Shown: positions 11,285 to 22,466 of the stretch, piece after piece
Layout of the letters: every line of letters begins with the position of its first letter
How positions within the stretch are numbered: the first letter of the stretch is position 1
DNA from: Cannabis sativa
Taxonomy: Eukaryota > Streptophyta > Magnoliopsida > Rosales > Cannabaceae
Length of the DNA stretch: 64,000 nt
Assembly (NCBI RefSeq): GCF_029168945.1
Contig: NC_083605.1
Coordinates: forward strand, 39,445,280 to 39,509,279
Reading direction: 5' to 3'
Notes under the pieces: model-generated
What the model was told of the DNA's origin: nothing
Seen by the model: only the letters and a program-made list of their open reading frames with translations
The model's database searches: none
Translations under genes and position numbers: made by a program

Positions 11285-12033
11285 AACTTTGGATATTGAG
11301 CTCTCATATCTGACTCTAGCTCCCAGGTGGCTTCCTCCACCTTGCTGTTTCTCCAGAGAACTTTGACCAATGCTATGGTCTTATTCCGAAGGACTTTATC
11401 CTTTCTATCCAGGATCTGCACTGGCTGTTCTTCATAAGTCATGTCTGGCTGCAGTTCTAGGCTCTCATAACTGAGTATATGAGAGGGATCAGAAACGTAT
11501 TTTCTCAACATCGAGACATGGAATACGTTGTGAACTGCATATAAAGCTGGAGGCAACGCTAACCGGTATGCCACTTCACCTATCTTCTCAAGAATCTCGA
11601 AAGGTCCTGTAAATCTAGGGCATAACTTGCCTCTTTTCCCGAAACGTTTGATCCCCTTCATCGGAGATACCTGTAAAAATACATGGTCCCCTACTTGGAA
11701 CTCAACATCTCTGCGTTTCGGATCTGCGTAACTCTTCTGTCTACTCTGTGAGGCAAGCATTCTAGCTTTTATCTTCTTTATTGCCTCATTGGTCCGCTGC
11801 ACTGACTCTGGACCTAGGTATTTCCTCTCCCCTGTCTCATCCCAGTGAATGGGAGACCTACACTTCCTACCGTAAGACAGTTCATAGGGAGCCATCCCTA
11901 TCGTACTCTGATAACTGTTGTTGTAAGAAAATTCTATCAACGGTAGATATTTATTCCATGAGCCTTCAAAATCCATAACACTGGCTCGCAACATGTCCTC
12001 CAATATCAGAATTGTCCTTTCAGACTGACCATC
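11281..12033 (-). pseudogene. Element F integrase C-terminus and chromodomain-like tail
   Basis: This 240-residue open stretch continues the integrase beyond the site where E inserted. Visible are the region after the catalytic glutamate (LEDMLRASVMDFEGSW), the GPF/Y-type segment with [15 protein letters not shown], and the tail [13 protein letters not shown] followed by a chromodomain-like RNSKVEEATWELESDM. In chromoviruses this tail helps target integration to certain chromatin. The frame ends at QYPKL, directly at the LTR, because a deletion removed the last residues and the polypurine tract. The rest of the integrase is at 21470-22466. Confidence 0.85.
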
Positions 12034-14266
12034 TGTAAAGCCCGCTTAGTTAATTTGGAAATTAGCAGTTATTTATGTTAATCAGGAAATTATTTATAGC
12101 TATTTAAATAATTTATCATTGTTATTTACGGAATTCAGATATGCATATTTATGTCATCAGCGGTTTTTATATTTCGCATTTCCGGTGTCCGGTATTTTGG
12201 AACGCGGCGTTTGGCTCAGTAGAGATCACAACTTAGTATGTTAGTATTTTGGGGACGGGTTTAGACATTGGGAATGTCGGGAATGGCCGGGAATTTAGAA
12301 TGTCCCAAAAATACCCCTTTAGTATGATTTTCATGATTTTATGGTGGAGGGGCAAAATGGTCTTTTTGCCCCATTAGTATTTTTGTCTTATGTGATTTAT
12401 GATATGGAAAATAAATGTTAAGTGTTTATTTTATTTATATGTTGGCTGAAAATAGAATGTGATAAATGGCTTTTATTCTCTTTTACTCACATTTTCAACA
12501 CTTAGTCAATTTAAAGGAAATTTCAAAAACTCACACACACACAACTCTCTCTCTCTTTTTCGGCTGAGAACTTTGGGGTTCAAGAGCTGGATTTTGTGGT
12601 GATTCAAGCTTGGGTTTGCAATCTTTATTGATCTCTTGTGTGGTATGTGTTTCCTTGTCCCTTTCTCCTTAAATTCTTGAAGAAAAATGATGAAATTGGA
12701 TGGTAATGCATGTGATTTTTTTGAGAGATGTTTCTGCTGTGTTTAGTTGTTGATTTAAGTTGTTCAAAGCATGATTTTTGATGTTAAATGAGTTGTTTGA
12801 AGCATGAGTAGCTAGGTTGTTCAAGCTTTTAATTTATATGTGAAAATTGATGATTTTTGTGAGAAATTGCATGTTTTGTTTCTGTGTAATCACTGGATGT
12901 TGTTGTTTGTTTTCTGAGGTAATTCTAGGCTAGTTTAAGGTGAATTAAGCTAGTGGATTGCTTAGTTAGTTGGTTTTGCTCAAGCTTGAGTTTGAAACTC
13001 AAAGCTTGAGCTTTAATGGTGAATTTTGCATGTGGGATTTCTGGGTAGGTTTGATGCTCTAGAATTGTTATTTGGGACCTATTGAGGAGGTCTGGAAAGT
13101 TTGGGATCAATTGGGTTCGAATTGGTCAAGATATGTGAATTTTTGCTTGCTGCGAGGAACCGGAATTCGGTTGAGCATCCGAATTCCGGATGGGGGTTCG
13201 ATTTTCCCCGAAGCCGGAATTCGGTTAGACAACCGGACTTCCGGATGGGGGATTTTTCAGAACCCTAGTTTTCCTCGTTTTTGGGTTCGTAGGGGTATTG
13301 CCATGCTTTTCATCGATAGGGAAACTTTTAGTTTCGAGTTTTAGTCCCCGGGAAGTGATTTAGCGTGTCACTTATAGTGTTGTGGTTTTTATGGTTTAGG
13401 AGCCGATGTCCGCCGTTCGGCTTCGGGCCTCGGGTTGGCGGCACACGAAATCGGAATCCGTGTAAGATTAGTATAACGGTATGCATATGTAGTTTACATG
13501 TTTAGCGTGCATGTAGGAAGCTTTGTTAGTTTACATTAGATATGTATTTAGGCTTCGAACCACCCAACCCCGTCACGTCGGTACAGTGGAGTATGACCGG
13601 CGGCGGAGTATGACCGGTTCGACCGATCAGCCGACACCGGTTGGTGGTTCGGTGCTATTGACCTATCCCGTCGGTACGGGCTTGAGTATGACCGGCGGCG
13701 GAGTATGACCGGTTCGACCGATCAGGAGGATACTTGTCAATAGTGCCGTCCCCTGAACGTTCAAAACTCAGTACCATGTTGGACATGGCAGTAGTGCTCA
13801 GTACCATGTTGGACATGGCAGTAGCGGGACTCAGTATCGTGTTGGACACGGCAGTCAGTTTTATGTATGATATTATTATGCTTTTCTTACTGAGTCTGTC
13901 GACTCACAGTTTGCGTTGCTTGTGTAGGTAAAGGCAAGGCGATTCTTGATGGACCGTGAGCGAGCTTATGGGATTGTACATGTCGGGGCGGTTAGGCTGG
14001 AGCGTACGATCCTCGGGACGGCAGGTGAGATTTTTGTAACGGTCGTTAGATGACCTCATTTTGATGTAAAAGTTGAATAGTGAAAACGTTTGTAAATATT
14101 TTTATAAATCGGGATCCCGAGACTTTTTGGTAAAATGGTTTATAAGTTTAATGAAAAAGCAAAATTTTAATTAATCACGTTTTTCCATAAACCTCGTTGA
14201 TTAGCAACGAGCCGCACAAGACGTTTAAAAATCACGTAATACGCCTAAGTTAGTTAGGGTGTTACA
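12034..14266 (+). repeat. 5' LTR of element E
   Basis: It starts TGTAAAGCCCGC and ends GGTGTTACA. It is almost identical to the 3' LTR up to about 13150. Beyond that the differences are mostly CAG or CTG in the 3' LTR replaced by CGG, CCG or CG here, for example at 13401-13450 and 13580-13690. It contains two copies of the GGAGTATGACC unit block also seen in F, and CCGGAATTCCGG-like palindromes near 13160-13240. Confidence 0.9.
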
Positions 14267-14269
14267 ATT

Positions 14270-14281
14270 TGGTATCGAGCC
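14270..14281 (+). other. Primer-binding site of element E, one base short
   Basis: TGGTATCGAGCC lies three bases after the 5' LTR. The initiator-Met-tRNA site in F, B and C is TGGTATCAGAGCC, so this copy lacks one A and reads CG where CAG is expected. A recently moved element should have had a working primer site, so the change is either very recent or a sequence error. Confidence 0.7.
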
Positions 14282-14548
14282 GCTGTGTTGTCTTCCGAAG
14301 ATCGTCACGACATGTACAATCATCATCGGCCAGCTAGCTCGGTTCACGGTTCGGTAAGCCTTTATTGCTTTAGTAGTTTATTTTATTCGGTTATGAAAAA
14401 GAAAAGCTCGTTAGGAAGCATGTTAGTAGCCCGATAGTAGAATAGGCGCATGTTTCGTTTCTAATTTCCAAATTAAGCGGCATTAGTAAGCTCGCCTTGA
14501 ATACGACCTGATATGCCAACTCTTGGTTTCGCAGGCGGTTCTAACTAG

Positions 14549-15785
14549 ATGGACGCCAGGCGGACTACCAGGAGTCGAGGCAACTCAGTGGGGTCGAATC
14601 AGGGAGAGGGAGCTCGATTTCCCCCACTCGCTGGGGCCGAGGTAGAGGTCCCCGAGGCAGGGGCTCGTGGTCGGGGTGATGAGAACCCGCCACAGCTGCC
14701 CGAGCTCCCGGCCCGATCGGGGAGCCCCGGTGGGAGTTACGGTTTGCGGAGATGCAAGCCGGATCGAAGAGCAAGACCTCGAGATTCGGAGGTTGAGACA
14801 GCAGGTGCTCCTGCAGTTCCGGTGCCGCAGTTCCGGCGGCACTCGCCCCCGCCGCCTGTGCCGAGATGGTAGTGGCGGCCCACGGATTGGAACCTTTATA
14901 TGAGCGGTTCGGAAGCAAGCACCTCCGTATTCCCGGGAGGTCCGGATGTGTCGAAAGCCGAGCGGTGGCTTACGGTGATCACTCGTAATCTTGAACTTTA
15001 TGGGTGTCACCGCAACGACGCAGCAGTGGTGTGCGCCACATTTCGGTTCCGGGAGGATGCCCTGGTATGGTGGGACATGGTGTCTCAGATTCACGATGTC
15101 ACCACCATGACTTGGGAGAGGTTCCAGGAACTTTTCAACGCGAAGTACTACAACGAGGCGGTTAGAAGCGCCAAGAGAAAGGAATTCGTTCACCTGACCC
15201 AGCGGGAGAACATGAGTGTCACCGAGTATACAACTCGGTTGTGGGTTGGCGAGGTTAGCCTCGGGTATCGTGCCGACCGACTTCGGCGAAAGGAGAAGTA
15301 TGCGGGACGGATTGAATCCCAAGATCGTGCATGACCCGATGATTACCACCGACGACGCACCACCTACGCTCGGATGGTGGAGAAGGCACTGCGAGCCGAG
15401 GGCGCGGTGGGGTGCATGTCGAGTCGGCTAGTACTCGGTTGGTGGCGGAGCTCCTACCCCTCCCCGCATCGGGTTTCGGCGGGGGAGTAGTGGTTCGGCC
15501 ATTGATCGGAGGAAGAGGGCACCCACGCTTCCGGCGGCTCGAGCCGAACAAGAGGTTCGGGGGAACCGAACGCAGGGAGTCGTCTGGTGGTAATGAGACT
15601 CGCTTCTCCTATCCCGAGTGCCCTATCTGCAAGAGGCATCATCGGGGAGAGTGCAAGGGGTAGGGATGCTTTCATTGTGGCATGCCCGGGCACTTCAAGA
15701 GGGAATGTCCCCGGCCCGGCCGGAGGCACCGAGAGCTCCGGCGATGCCCACTCCGGCCCGGGGTATTCGCGATCACGCAGGCCGA
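14549..15785 (+). pseudogene. Element E gag (gypsy), frameshifted
   Basis: The start MDARRTTRSRGNSVGSNQG matches the F gag start. The frame is lost by about 14640, and the retrotransposon Gag domain resumes at about 14900-15290 (DALVWWDMVSQIHDV, then YYNEAVRSAKRKEF). A C-terminal part with a zinc knuckle follows: CKG, stop, GCFHCGMPGHFKREC near 15653-15708. Comparison with F shows many CAG/CTG to CGG/CG changes that shift the frame. It would encode the particle protein. The long minus-strand frames here are shadows of GC-rich sequence. Confidence 0.75.
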
Positions 15786-17640
15786 TGCGGATGCCGGCCC
15801 ATCGGTTGTTACGGGTCGATTCTTATTAACGACTCGTTTTATTCGTCTTTGTTTGATTAAGGGCTACACGTTCTTATGTGGCGGCCGAGTCTCTAGTAAG
15901 TTGGGTAGACCCTTTGATAGATATGAGTCGGGGTTTGGAACCCCGTTACTCAGCGGAGAATTGGTTATCTCCAATAGGTGGATTAGGTCTATGCCGATCA
16001 GGATAGATGGTAGAGAGTTGAGCGCTGATCTGATAGAGATGAGCTTAGTCGAATTTGATATTATTTTAGGAATGGATTTCCTATCTAAATATTCGGCGAG
16101 CATTGATTGCAAGAGGAAGATGGTGGTCTTCCAACCGAAAGTGAAGAACCGTTCGTATTTGTGGGTTCGGTTCGGGGATCTCGGATCCGGTGATCTCGGC
16201 TATGTCGGCGAGAGAATTATTGCACGGTGGGTGCTTAGGGTTTACGGCCGTGGTGGTGGACACCACTCGGCCAGACACCATTCGGCCAGAGGACATCAGC
16301 GTGGTTCGGGAATTTTTGGACGTTTTTCCCGAAGAACTTCCAGGGTTACCACCTCAGCGGGAGATTGACTTCGTGATTGACTTGGCACCAGGGGTGGATC
16401 CGGTTTCTAAAGCCCCGTATAGGATGGCTCCGGCTGAACTTAAGGAGTTAAAGATTCAGCTCCGGTGGGTTGCTTGACATAGGGTTCATTCGGCCCGGTG
16501 TGTCACCTTGGGGAGCCCCGGTTTTGTTCGTGAAGAAGAAGGATGGCTCTATGAGGATGTGCATCGACTACGGAGAGTTGAACAAGCCGACGGTGAAGAA
16601 TAAATATCCATTACCTAGGATCGATGACTTGTTCGATCAGCTTCAGGGGAAGACGGTCTTTTCTAAGATTGATCTCCGTTCGGGTTATCATCAGTTGAGG
16701 ATCCGAGAGGAGGACATTCCAAAGACGGCTTTCCGCACTAGGTATGGACACTACGAGTTCCTGGTTATGTCATTCGGACTAACCAACGCTCCTGCAGCAT
16801 TCATGGACCTGATGAATAGAGTATTTAAGGATTTCCTCGATATCCGTGTAATTGTGTTTATCGACGACATCCTCGTGTACTCTCGGCCGGAAGAGGAGCA
16901 TGAGTTACATCTTCGGATGGTACCGCAACGACTTCGAGAACATAGACTCTACGCCAAGTTCAAGAAATGTGAGTTACGGTTGTCTCGGGTGTCCTTCCTA
17001 GGGCACATTGTGAGTAAAGATGGGATCAAGGTGGATCCCGGGAAGATTGAATCCGTCGAGATTGGCCGAGACCGAAGACGACGACGAAATCGAAGCTTCT
17101 TGGGATTAGCCAGGTATTATCGTAGGTTCGTGGAGGGGTTCTCCAAAATTTCAATGCCCCTAACCGAGGCTTACAAAGAAGAATCGGCGATTTATCCGGT
17201 CGGATAAATGCGAAGCTAGTTTTCGGGAGCCGAAGCGAGAGGTTGATTACCGCTCCGTACTAGCTTTGCCTTCGGACGAGGAGAAGTTCGTGGTCTATTG
17301 TGACGCATCCAAACGGGGTTTGGGGTGCGTATTGATGCAAGCCGATCGGGTTATCGCTTACGCCTCCCGTCGGATTAAAGGATTATGAACGGCGATACCC
17401 GACTCATGATTTAGAATTGGCCGCAGTGGTTTTTGCCACCGAAGATTTGGCGGCATTACTTGTATGGTGAGAAGTGCGAGATCTATACCGAGCCATAAAA
17501 GTCTCAAGTATTTCTTTACTCGAAAGATTTGAACATGAGACGAGGCGTTGGTTGGAGTTAGTGAAGGATTATGATTGCGAGATCCTCTATCATCCGGAAA
17601 AGCCAATGTTGTGGCCGATGCCCTGAGTAGAAAGGGGCCC
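15786..17640 (+). pseudogene. Element E protease, reverse transcriptase and RNase H, frameshifted
   Basis: The protease site is damaged: FDSGAT in F is FD-stop-GYT here, near 15849. Protease sequence resumes with ELSADLIEMSLVEFDIILGM. RT runs from about 16370 to 17130 with [16 protein letters not shown], the catalytic FIDDILVYS near 16858-16884, and [17 protein letters not shown]. RNase H follows with VYCDAS near 17292 and breaks in frame at about 17060, 17180, 17370 and 17480. RT copies element RNA and RNase H removes it from the hybrid. The breaks largely coincide with places where F has CAG or CTG. Confidence 0.8.
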
Positions 17641-19204
17641 GGGCAGGTAGCTAGCATGGTTCAGATCTCACCTCAGCTAGCAGAGGATATGGTCAGGTCC
17701 AGCATTGAGTTTGTGGTAGGTCAGCTACACAACTTAACGCTGCAATGCGATACGTTAGAAAGAATAAAGGTTGCTCGGACGACGTATCCGGAGTTAGTGA
17801 AGATCCGAGATGAGGTATTGGCCGGTCAAGCCAAGGACTTTTCGAGTGTCAGATAGTGGGATGCTTTTGTATAAAGCCAGGGTTTGCGTCCCGAACAGTA
17901 TGGACTTGAGGAATGAGATCTTTGAGGAGGCTCATTCTACTCCATATTCTCTACATCCCGGCACCACCAAGATGTACCAAGATTTGAAACCGTACTTCTG
18001 GTGGAGCGGTATGAAGAAGAATTTGGTAGAATTCGTTTCGAGATGCCTCACGTGTCAGCAGATCAAGGCTGAACATCAGAGACCAGCAGGGTTGTTGCAG
18101 CCTCTAACCCTACCAGAATGGAAATGGGAGGATATTACTATGGATTTTGTGGTCGGGTTACCTAGGACCACGGGTATGTATGATTCCATCTGGGTAGTGG
18201 TGGACCGATTTACGAAATCTGCTCATTTTCTGCCGGTCAGAACGACGTTTACAGTGGATCAGTTGGCAGAGTTATATGTCAGGGAAATAGTGAGACTTCA
18301 CGGGGTACCGAAGTCTATAGTTTCGGACAGGGATCCGAAATTCACCTCCAAATTTTGGCAAAGTTTGCAACGGGCAATGGGTACAAAGCTAAAATTCAGT
18401 ACAGCATTCCATCCTCAGACAGATGGTCAGTCCGAAAGGACAATTCAGATATTGGAGGACATGCTGAGAGCCTGTGTTATGGACTTTGAGGGTTCATGGA
18501 ATAAATACCTACCGTTAGTAGAGTTCTCATATAACAACGGTTATCGTAGTACGATAGGGATGGCACCCTATGAACCGTTGTACGGTAGGAAATGTAGATC
18601 CCCTATCCACCGGGATGAGACGGGGAGAGGAAATATCTAGGTCCTGGAGTCGGTTCGGCGGACCAATGAGGCAATAGAGAAGATTAAAGCTAGAATGCTT
18701 GCCTCCCGGAAGCGGACGAAGAGTTATGCGGTCCGAAACGTCGAGATGTTGAGTTCGAGTAGGGGACCATGTGTTTTTGCGAGTATCTCCTATGAAGGGG
18801 ATTAAACGTTTCGGGAAAAGAGGCAAGTTATGCCCTAGATTTACGGTGACCTTTCGAGATTCTCGAGAAGATAGGTCAAGTGGCATATCGGTTAGCATTG
18901 CCTCCAGCTTTATCAGCAGTGCACAACGTATTTCATGTCTCAATGTTGAGAAAATACGTTTCAGACCCCTCTCATATAATCGGATTATGAGAGCCTTCAG
19001 CTTCAGTCAGATATGTCCTATGAGGAACAGCCAGTGCAGATCCTGGATAGAAAGGATAAAGTCCTTCGGAATAAGACCATAGCGTTGGTCAAGGTTCTCT
19101 GGAGAAACAGTAAGGTGGAAGAAGCCACTTGGGAGCTAGAATCAGATATGCGAGCTCAATATCCAGAGTTATTCAGGTTAGATTTCGGGGACGAAATCCT
19201 TTTT
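17641..19204 (+). pseudogene. Element E integrase and chromodomain-like tail, part frameshifted
   Basis: The zinc-binding part has HPGTTKMYQDLKPYFWW and CLTCQQIK (about 17955-18065). The catalytic core shows the three acidic residues in ITMDFVVG, VSDRDPKF and GQSERTIQ, open from 17810 to 18640. This stretch keeps CAG triplets and is the best preserved part. From about 18620 to 18990 the frame is broken again, then the tail RNSKVEEATWELESDM is open to 19213. Integrase would insert the DNA copy. F has the same protein in two pieces (21470-22466 and 11281-12033). Confidence 0.82.
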
Positions 19205-19218
19205 AAGGGGGGGATAGT
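19205..19218 (+). other. Polypurine tract of element E
   Basis: AAGGGGGGGATAGT lies directly before the 3' LTR start TGTAAAG. It is the expected primer for plus-strand synthesis. The corresponding tract is deleted in element F. Confidence 0.75.
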
Positions 19219-21469
19219 TGTAAAGCCCGCTTAGTTAATTTGGAAAGTAGCAGTTATTTATGTTAATCAGGAAATTATTTATAGCTATTTAAATAATTTA
19301 TCATTGTTATTTACGGAATTCAGATATGCATATTTATGTCATCAGCGGTTTTTATATTTCGCATTTCCGGTGTCCGGTATTTTGGAACGCGGCGTTTGGC
19401 TCAGTAGAGATCACAACTTAGTATGTTAGTATTTTGGGGACGGGTTTAGACATTGGGAATGTCGGGAATGGCCGGGAATTTAGAATGTCCCAAAAATACC
19501 CCTTTAGTATGATTTTCATGATTTTATGGTGGAGGGGCAAAATGGTCTTTTTGCCCCATTAGTATTTTTGTCTTATGTGATTTATGATATGGAAAATAAA
19601 TGTTAAGTGTTTATTTTATTTATATGTTGGCTGAAAATAGAATGTGATAAATGGCTTTTATTCTCTTTTACTCACATTTTCAACACTTAGTCAATTTAAA
19701 GGAAATTTCAAAAACTCACACACACACAACTCTCTCTCTTTTTTCGGCTGAGAACTTTGGGGTTCAAGAGCTGGATTTTGTGGTGATTCAAGCTTGGGTT
19801 TGCAATCTTTATTGATCTCTTGTGTGGTATGTGTTTCCTTGTCCCTTTCTCCTTAAATTCTTGAAGAAAAATGATGAAATTGGATGGTAATGCATGTGAT
19901 TTTTTTGAGAGATGTTTCTGCTGTGTTTAGTTGTTGATTTAAGTTGTTCAAAGCATGATTTTTGATGTTAAATGAGTTGTTTGAAGCATGAGTAGCTAGG
20001 TTGTTCAAGCTTTTAATTTATATGTGAAAATTGATGATTTTTGTGAGAAATTGCATGTTTTGTTTCTGTGTAATCACTGGATGTTGTTGTTTGTTTTCTG
20101 AGGTAATTCTAGGCTAGTTTAAGGTGAATTAAGCTAGTGGATTGCTTAGTTAGTTGGTTTTGCTCAAGCTTGAGTTTGAAACTCAAAGCTTGAGCTTTAA
20201 TGGTGAATTTTGCATGTGGGATTTCTGGGTAGGTTTGATGCTCTAGAATTGTTATTTGGGACCTATTGAGGAGGTACGGAAAGTTTGGGATCAATTGGGT
20301 TCGAATTGGTCAAGATATGTGAATTTTTGCTTGCTGCTCGCGAGGAACCGGAATTCGGTTGAGCATCCGGAATTCCGGATGGGGGTTCGTATTTTCCCGA
20401 ACCGGAATTCCGGTTGGGCAACCGGACTTCCGGATGGGGGATTTTTCAGAACCCTAGTTTTCCTCGTTTTTGGGTTCGTAGGGGTATTGCCATGCTTTTC
20501 ATCGATAGGGAAACTTTTAGTTTCGAGTTTTAGTCCCCGGGAAGTGATTTAGCGTGTCACTTATAGTGTTGTGGTTTTTATGGTTTAGGAGCCAGTAATC
20601 CACCGTTCAGCTTCAGTTCCAGTCAGGTTGACCGGCACACCTGAAATCGGAATCCAGGTAAGATTAGTATAACAGTATGCATATGTAGTTTACATGTTTA
20701 GCGTGCATGTAGGAAGCCTGTTAGTTTACATTAGATATGTATTTAGGCTTCGAACCACCCAACCCTGTCACGTCGGTACAGGCTGGAGTATGACCAGCAG
20801 CCGGAGTATGACCGGTTCGACCGATCAGGCTGACACTGGTTGGTGGTTCAGTGCTATTGACCTATCCCGTCGGTACAGGCTTGAGTATGACCAGCAGCCG
20901 GAGTATGACCGGTTCGACCGATCAGGAGGATACTTGTCAATAGTGCCGTCCCCTGAACGTTCAAAACTCAGTACCATGTTGGACATGGCAGTAGTGCTCA
21001 GTACCATGTTGGACATGGCAGTAGCGGGACTCAGTATCGTGTTGGACACGGCAGTCAGTTTTATGTATGATATTATTATGCTTTTCTTACTGAGTCTGTC
21101 GACTCACAGTTTGCGTTGCTTGTGTAGGTAAAGGCAAGGCAGTTGCTGATGGACCGTGAGCGAGCTTATGGGATTGTACATGTCGGGGCGGTTAGGCCTG
21201 GAGCGTACGATCCTCGGGACAGCAGGGCTGAGATTTTTGTAACGGTCGTTAGATGACCTCATTTTGATGTAAATGTTGAATAGTGAAAACGTTTGTAAAT
21301 ATTTTTATAAATCGGGATCCCGAGACTTTTTGGTAAAATGGTTTATAAGTTTAATGAAAAAGCAAAATTTTAATTAATCACGTTTTTCCATAAACCTCGT
21401 TGATTAGCAATGAGCTGCACAGTACGTTTAAAAATCACGTAATACGCCTAAGTTAGTTAGGGTGTTACA
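19219..21469 (+). repeat. 3' LTR of element E
   Basis: This 2.25 kb LTR starts TGTAAAGCCC and ends GGTGTTACA, followed by the TSD CCATC. Unlike the 5' copy it keeps its CAG and CTG triplets, so it is probably closer to the true sequence. Small frames in it (20109-20294 minus and 20694-21131 plus) come from LTR repeats and are not genes. Confidence 0.92.
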
Positions 21470-22466
21470 CCATCTGCCTGAGGATGGAATGCTGTACTGA
21501 ATTTCAGTTTTGTACCCATTGCTCGCTGCAAACTCTGCTAAAATTTGGAGGTGAACTTCGGATCCCTATCCGAAACTATAGACTTCGGTACCCCGTGAAG
21601 TCTTACAATCTCTCTGACATACAACTCTGCCAACTGATCCACTGTAAATGTTGTTCTAACAGGCAGAAAATGGGCAGATTTCGTAAATCGGTCCACCACT
21701 ACCCAGATGGAATCAAATAAACCCGTGGTCTTAGGTAATCCGACCACAAAGTCCATCGTGATATCTTCCCACTTCCATTCTGGTAGGGTTAGAGGCTGCA
21801 ACAATCCTGCTGGTCTCTGATGTTCAGGCTTAATCTGCTGACAAGTAAGGCATCTCGATACGAATTCTACCAAATTCTTCTTCATACCACTCCACCAGAA
21901 GTACGGTTTCAGATCTTGGTACATCTTAGTGGTGCCGGGATGCAGAGAATACGGGGTAGAATGAGCCTCCTCAAAGATCTCATTCCTAAGTTCCACACTA
22001 TTCGGAACACAAACCCTAGCTTTATACAAAAGCATCCCGCTGTCTGACACTAAAAAGTCCTTGGCTTGACCAGCCAAAACCTCATCTCTGATCTTCACTA
22101 ACTCTGGATCAGTCATCAGAGCGACTTTAATTATTTCCAACAGATCAGATTGTAGTGTTAAGTTGTGAAGCTGACCTACCACAAACTCAATGTCAGATCT
22201 AACCATATCCTCTCGCTGGGCGGCGAGATCTGAACCATACTAGCTACTTGCCCGGGACCCTTTCTGCTCAGGGCATCGGCCACTACATTGGCCTTCCCAG
22301 GGTGATAAAGAATCTCGCAGTCATAATCTTTCACTAATTCCAACCAACGTCTCTGTCTCATGTTCAAATCCTTCTGAGTAAAGAAATACTTGAGACTTTT
22401 ATGGTCGGTATAGATTTCACACCTTTCTCCGTAAAGGTAATGCCGCCAAATCTTCACTGCAAAAAC
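21470..22466 (-). pseudogene. Element F RNase H end and integrase N-terminal part and core
   Basis: Reading the minus strand from 22466, RNase H resumes with [20 protein letters not shown] and ends with [21 protein letters not shown] small deletion near 22210-22230 shifts the frame relative to E. The integrase zinc part (HPGTTKMYQDL, CLTCQQIK) and core (ITMDFVVGLPKTT, VSDRDPKF) then run to the E insertion, with a stop after FTSKF near 21538 where E has tryptophan. B lies to the right and E to the left, both inserted into this coding stretch. Confidence 0.85.

Larger units (their letters stand above)
12034..21469 (+). mobile_element. Element E: Ty3/gypsy chromovirus, complete, same family as F
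   Basis: A complete element of 9.4 kb with LTRs at 12034-14266 and 19219-21469 and the perfect TSD CCATC at 12029-12033 and 21470-21474. It inserted into the integrase of F, in the codons for the DGQ segment, in opposite orientation. All gypsy domains are present in order, but the reading frame is broken many times. The first 1.1 kb of the two LTRs differ at only a handful of places, so the insertion is young. Broken frames in a young element, with changes concentrated at CAG/CTG triplets, suggest sequence error rather than decay. Confidence 0.92.

Noticed and set aside
14565..15349. Long minus-strand frames opposite E gag
   Set aside because: They are antisense to known Gag sequence in GC-rich DNA, with no similarity to any domain I know.
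12034..21469. Reading E as an old, decayed element because of its many frameshifts
   Set aside because: The LTR ends are almost identical, the TSD is perfect, and changes cluster in one sequence context; age does not explain this.
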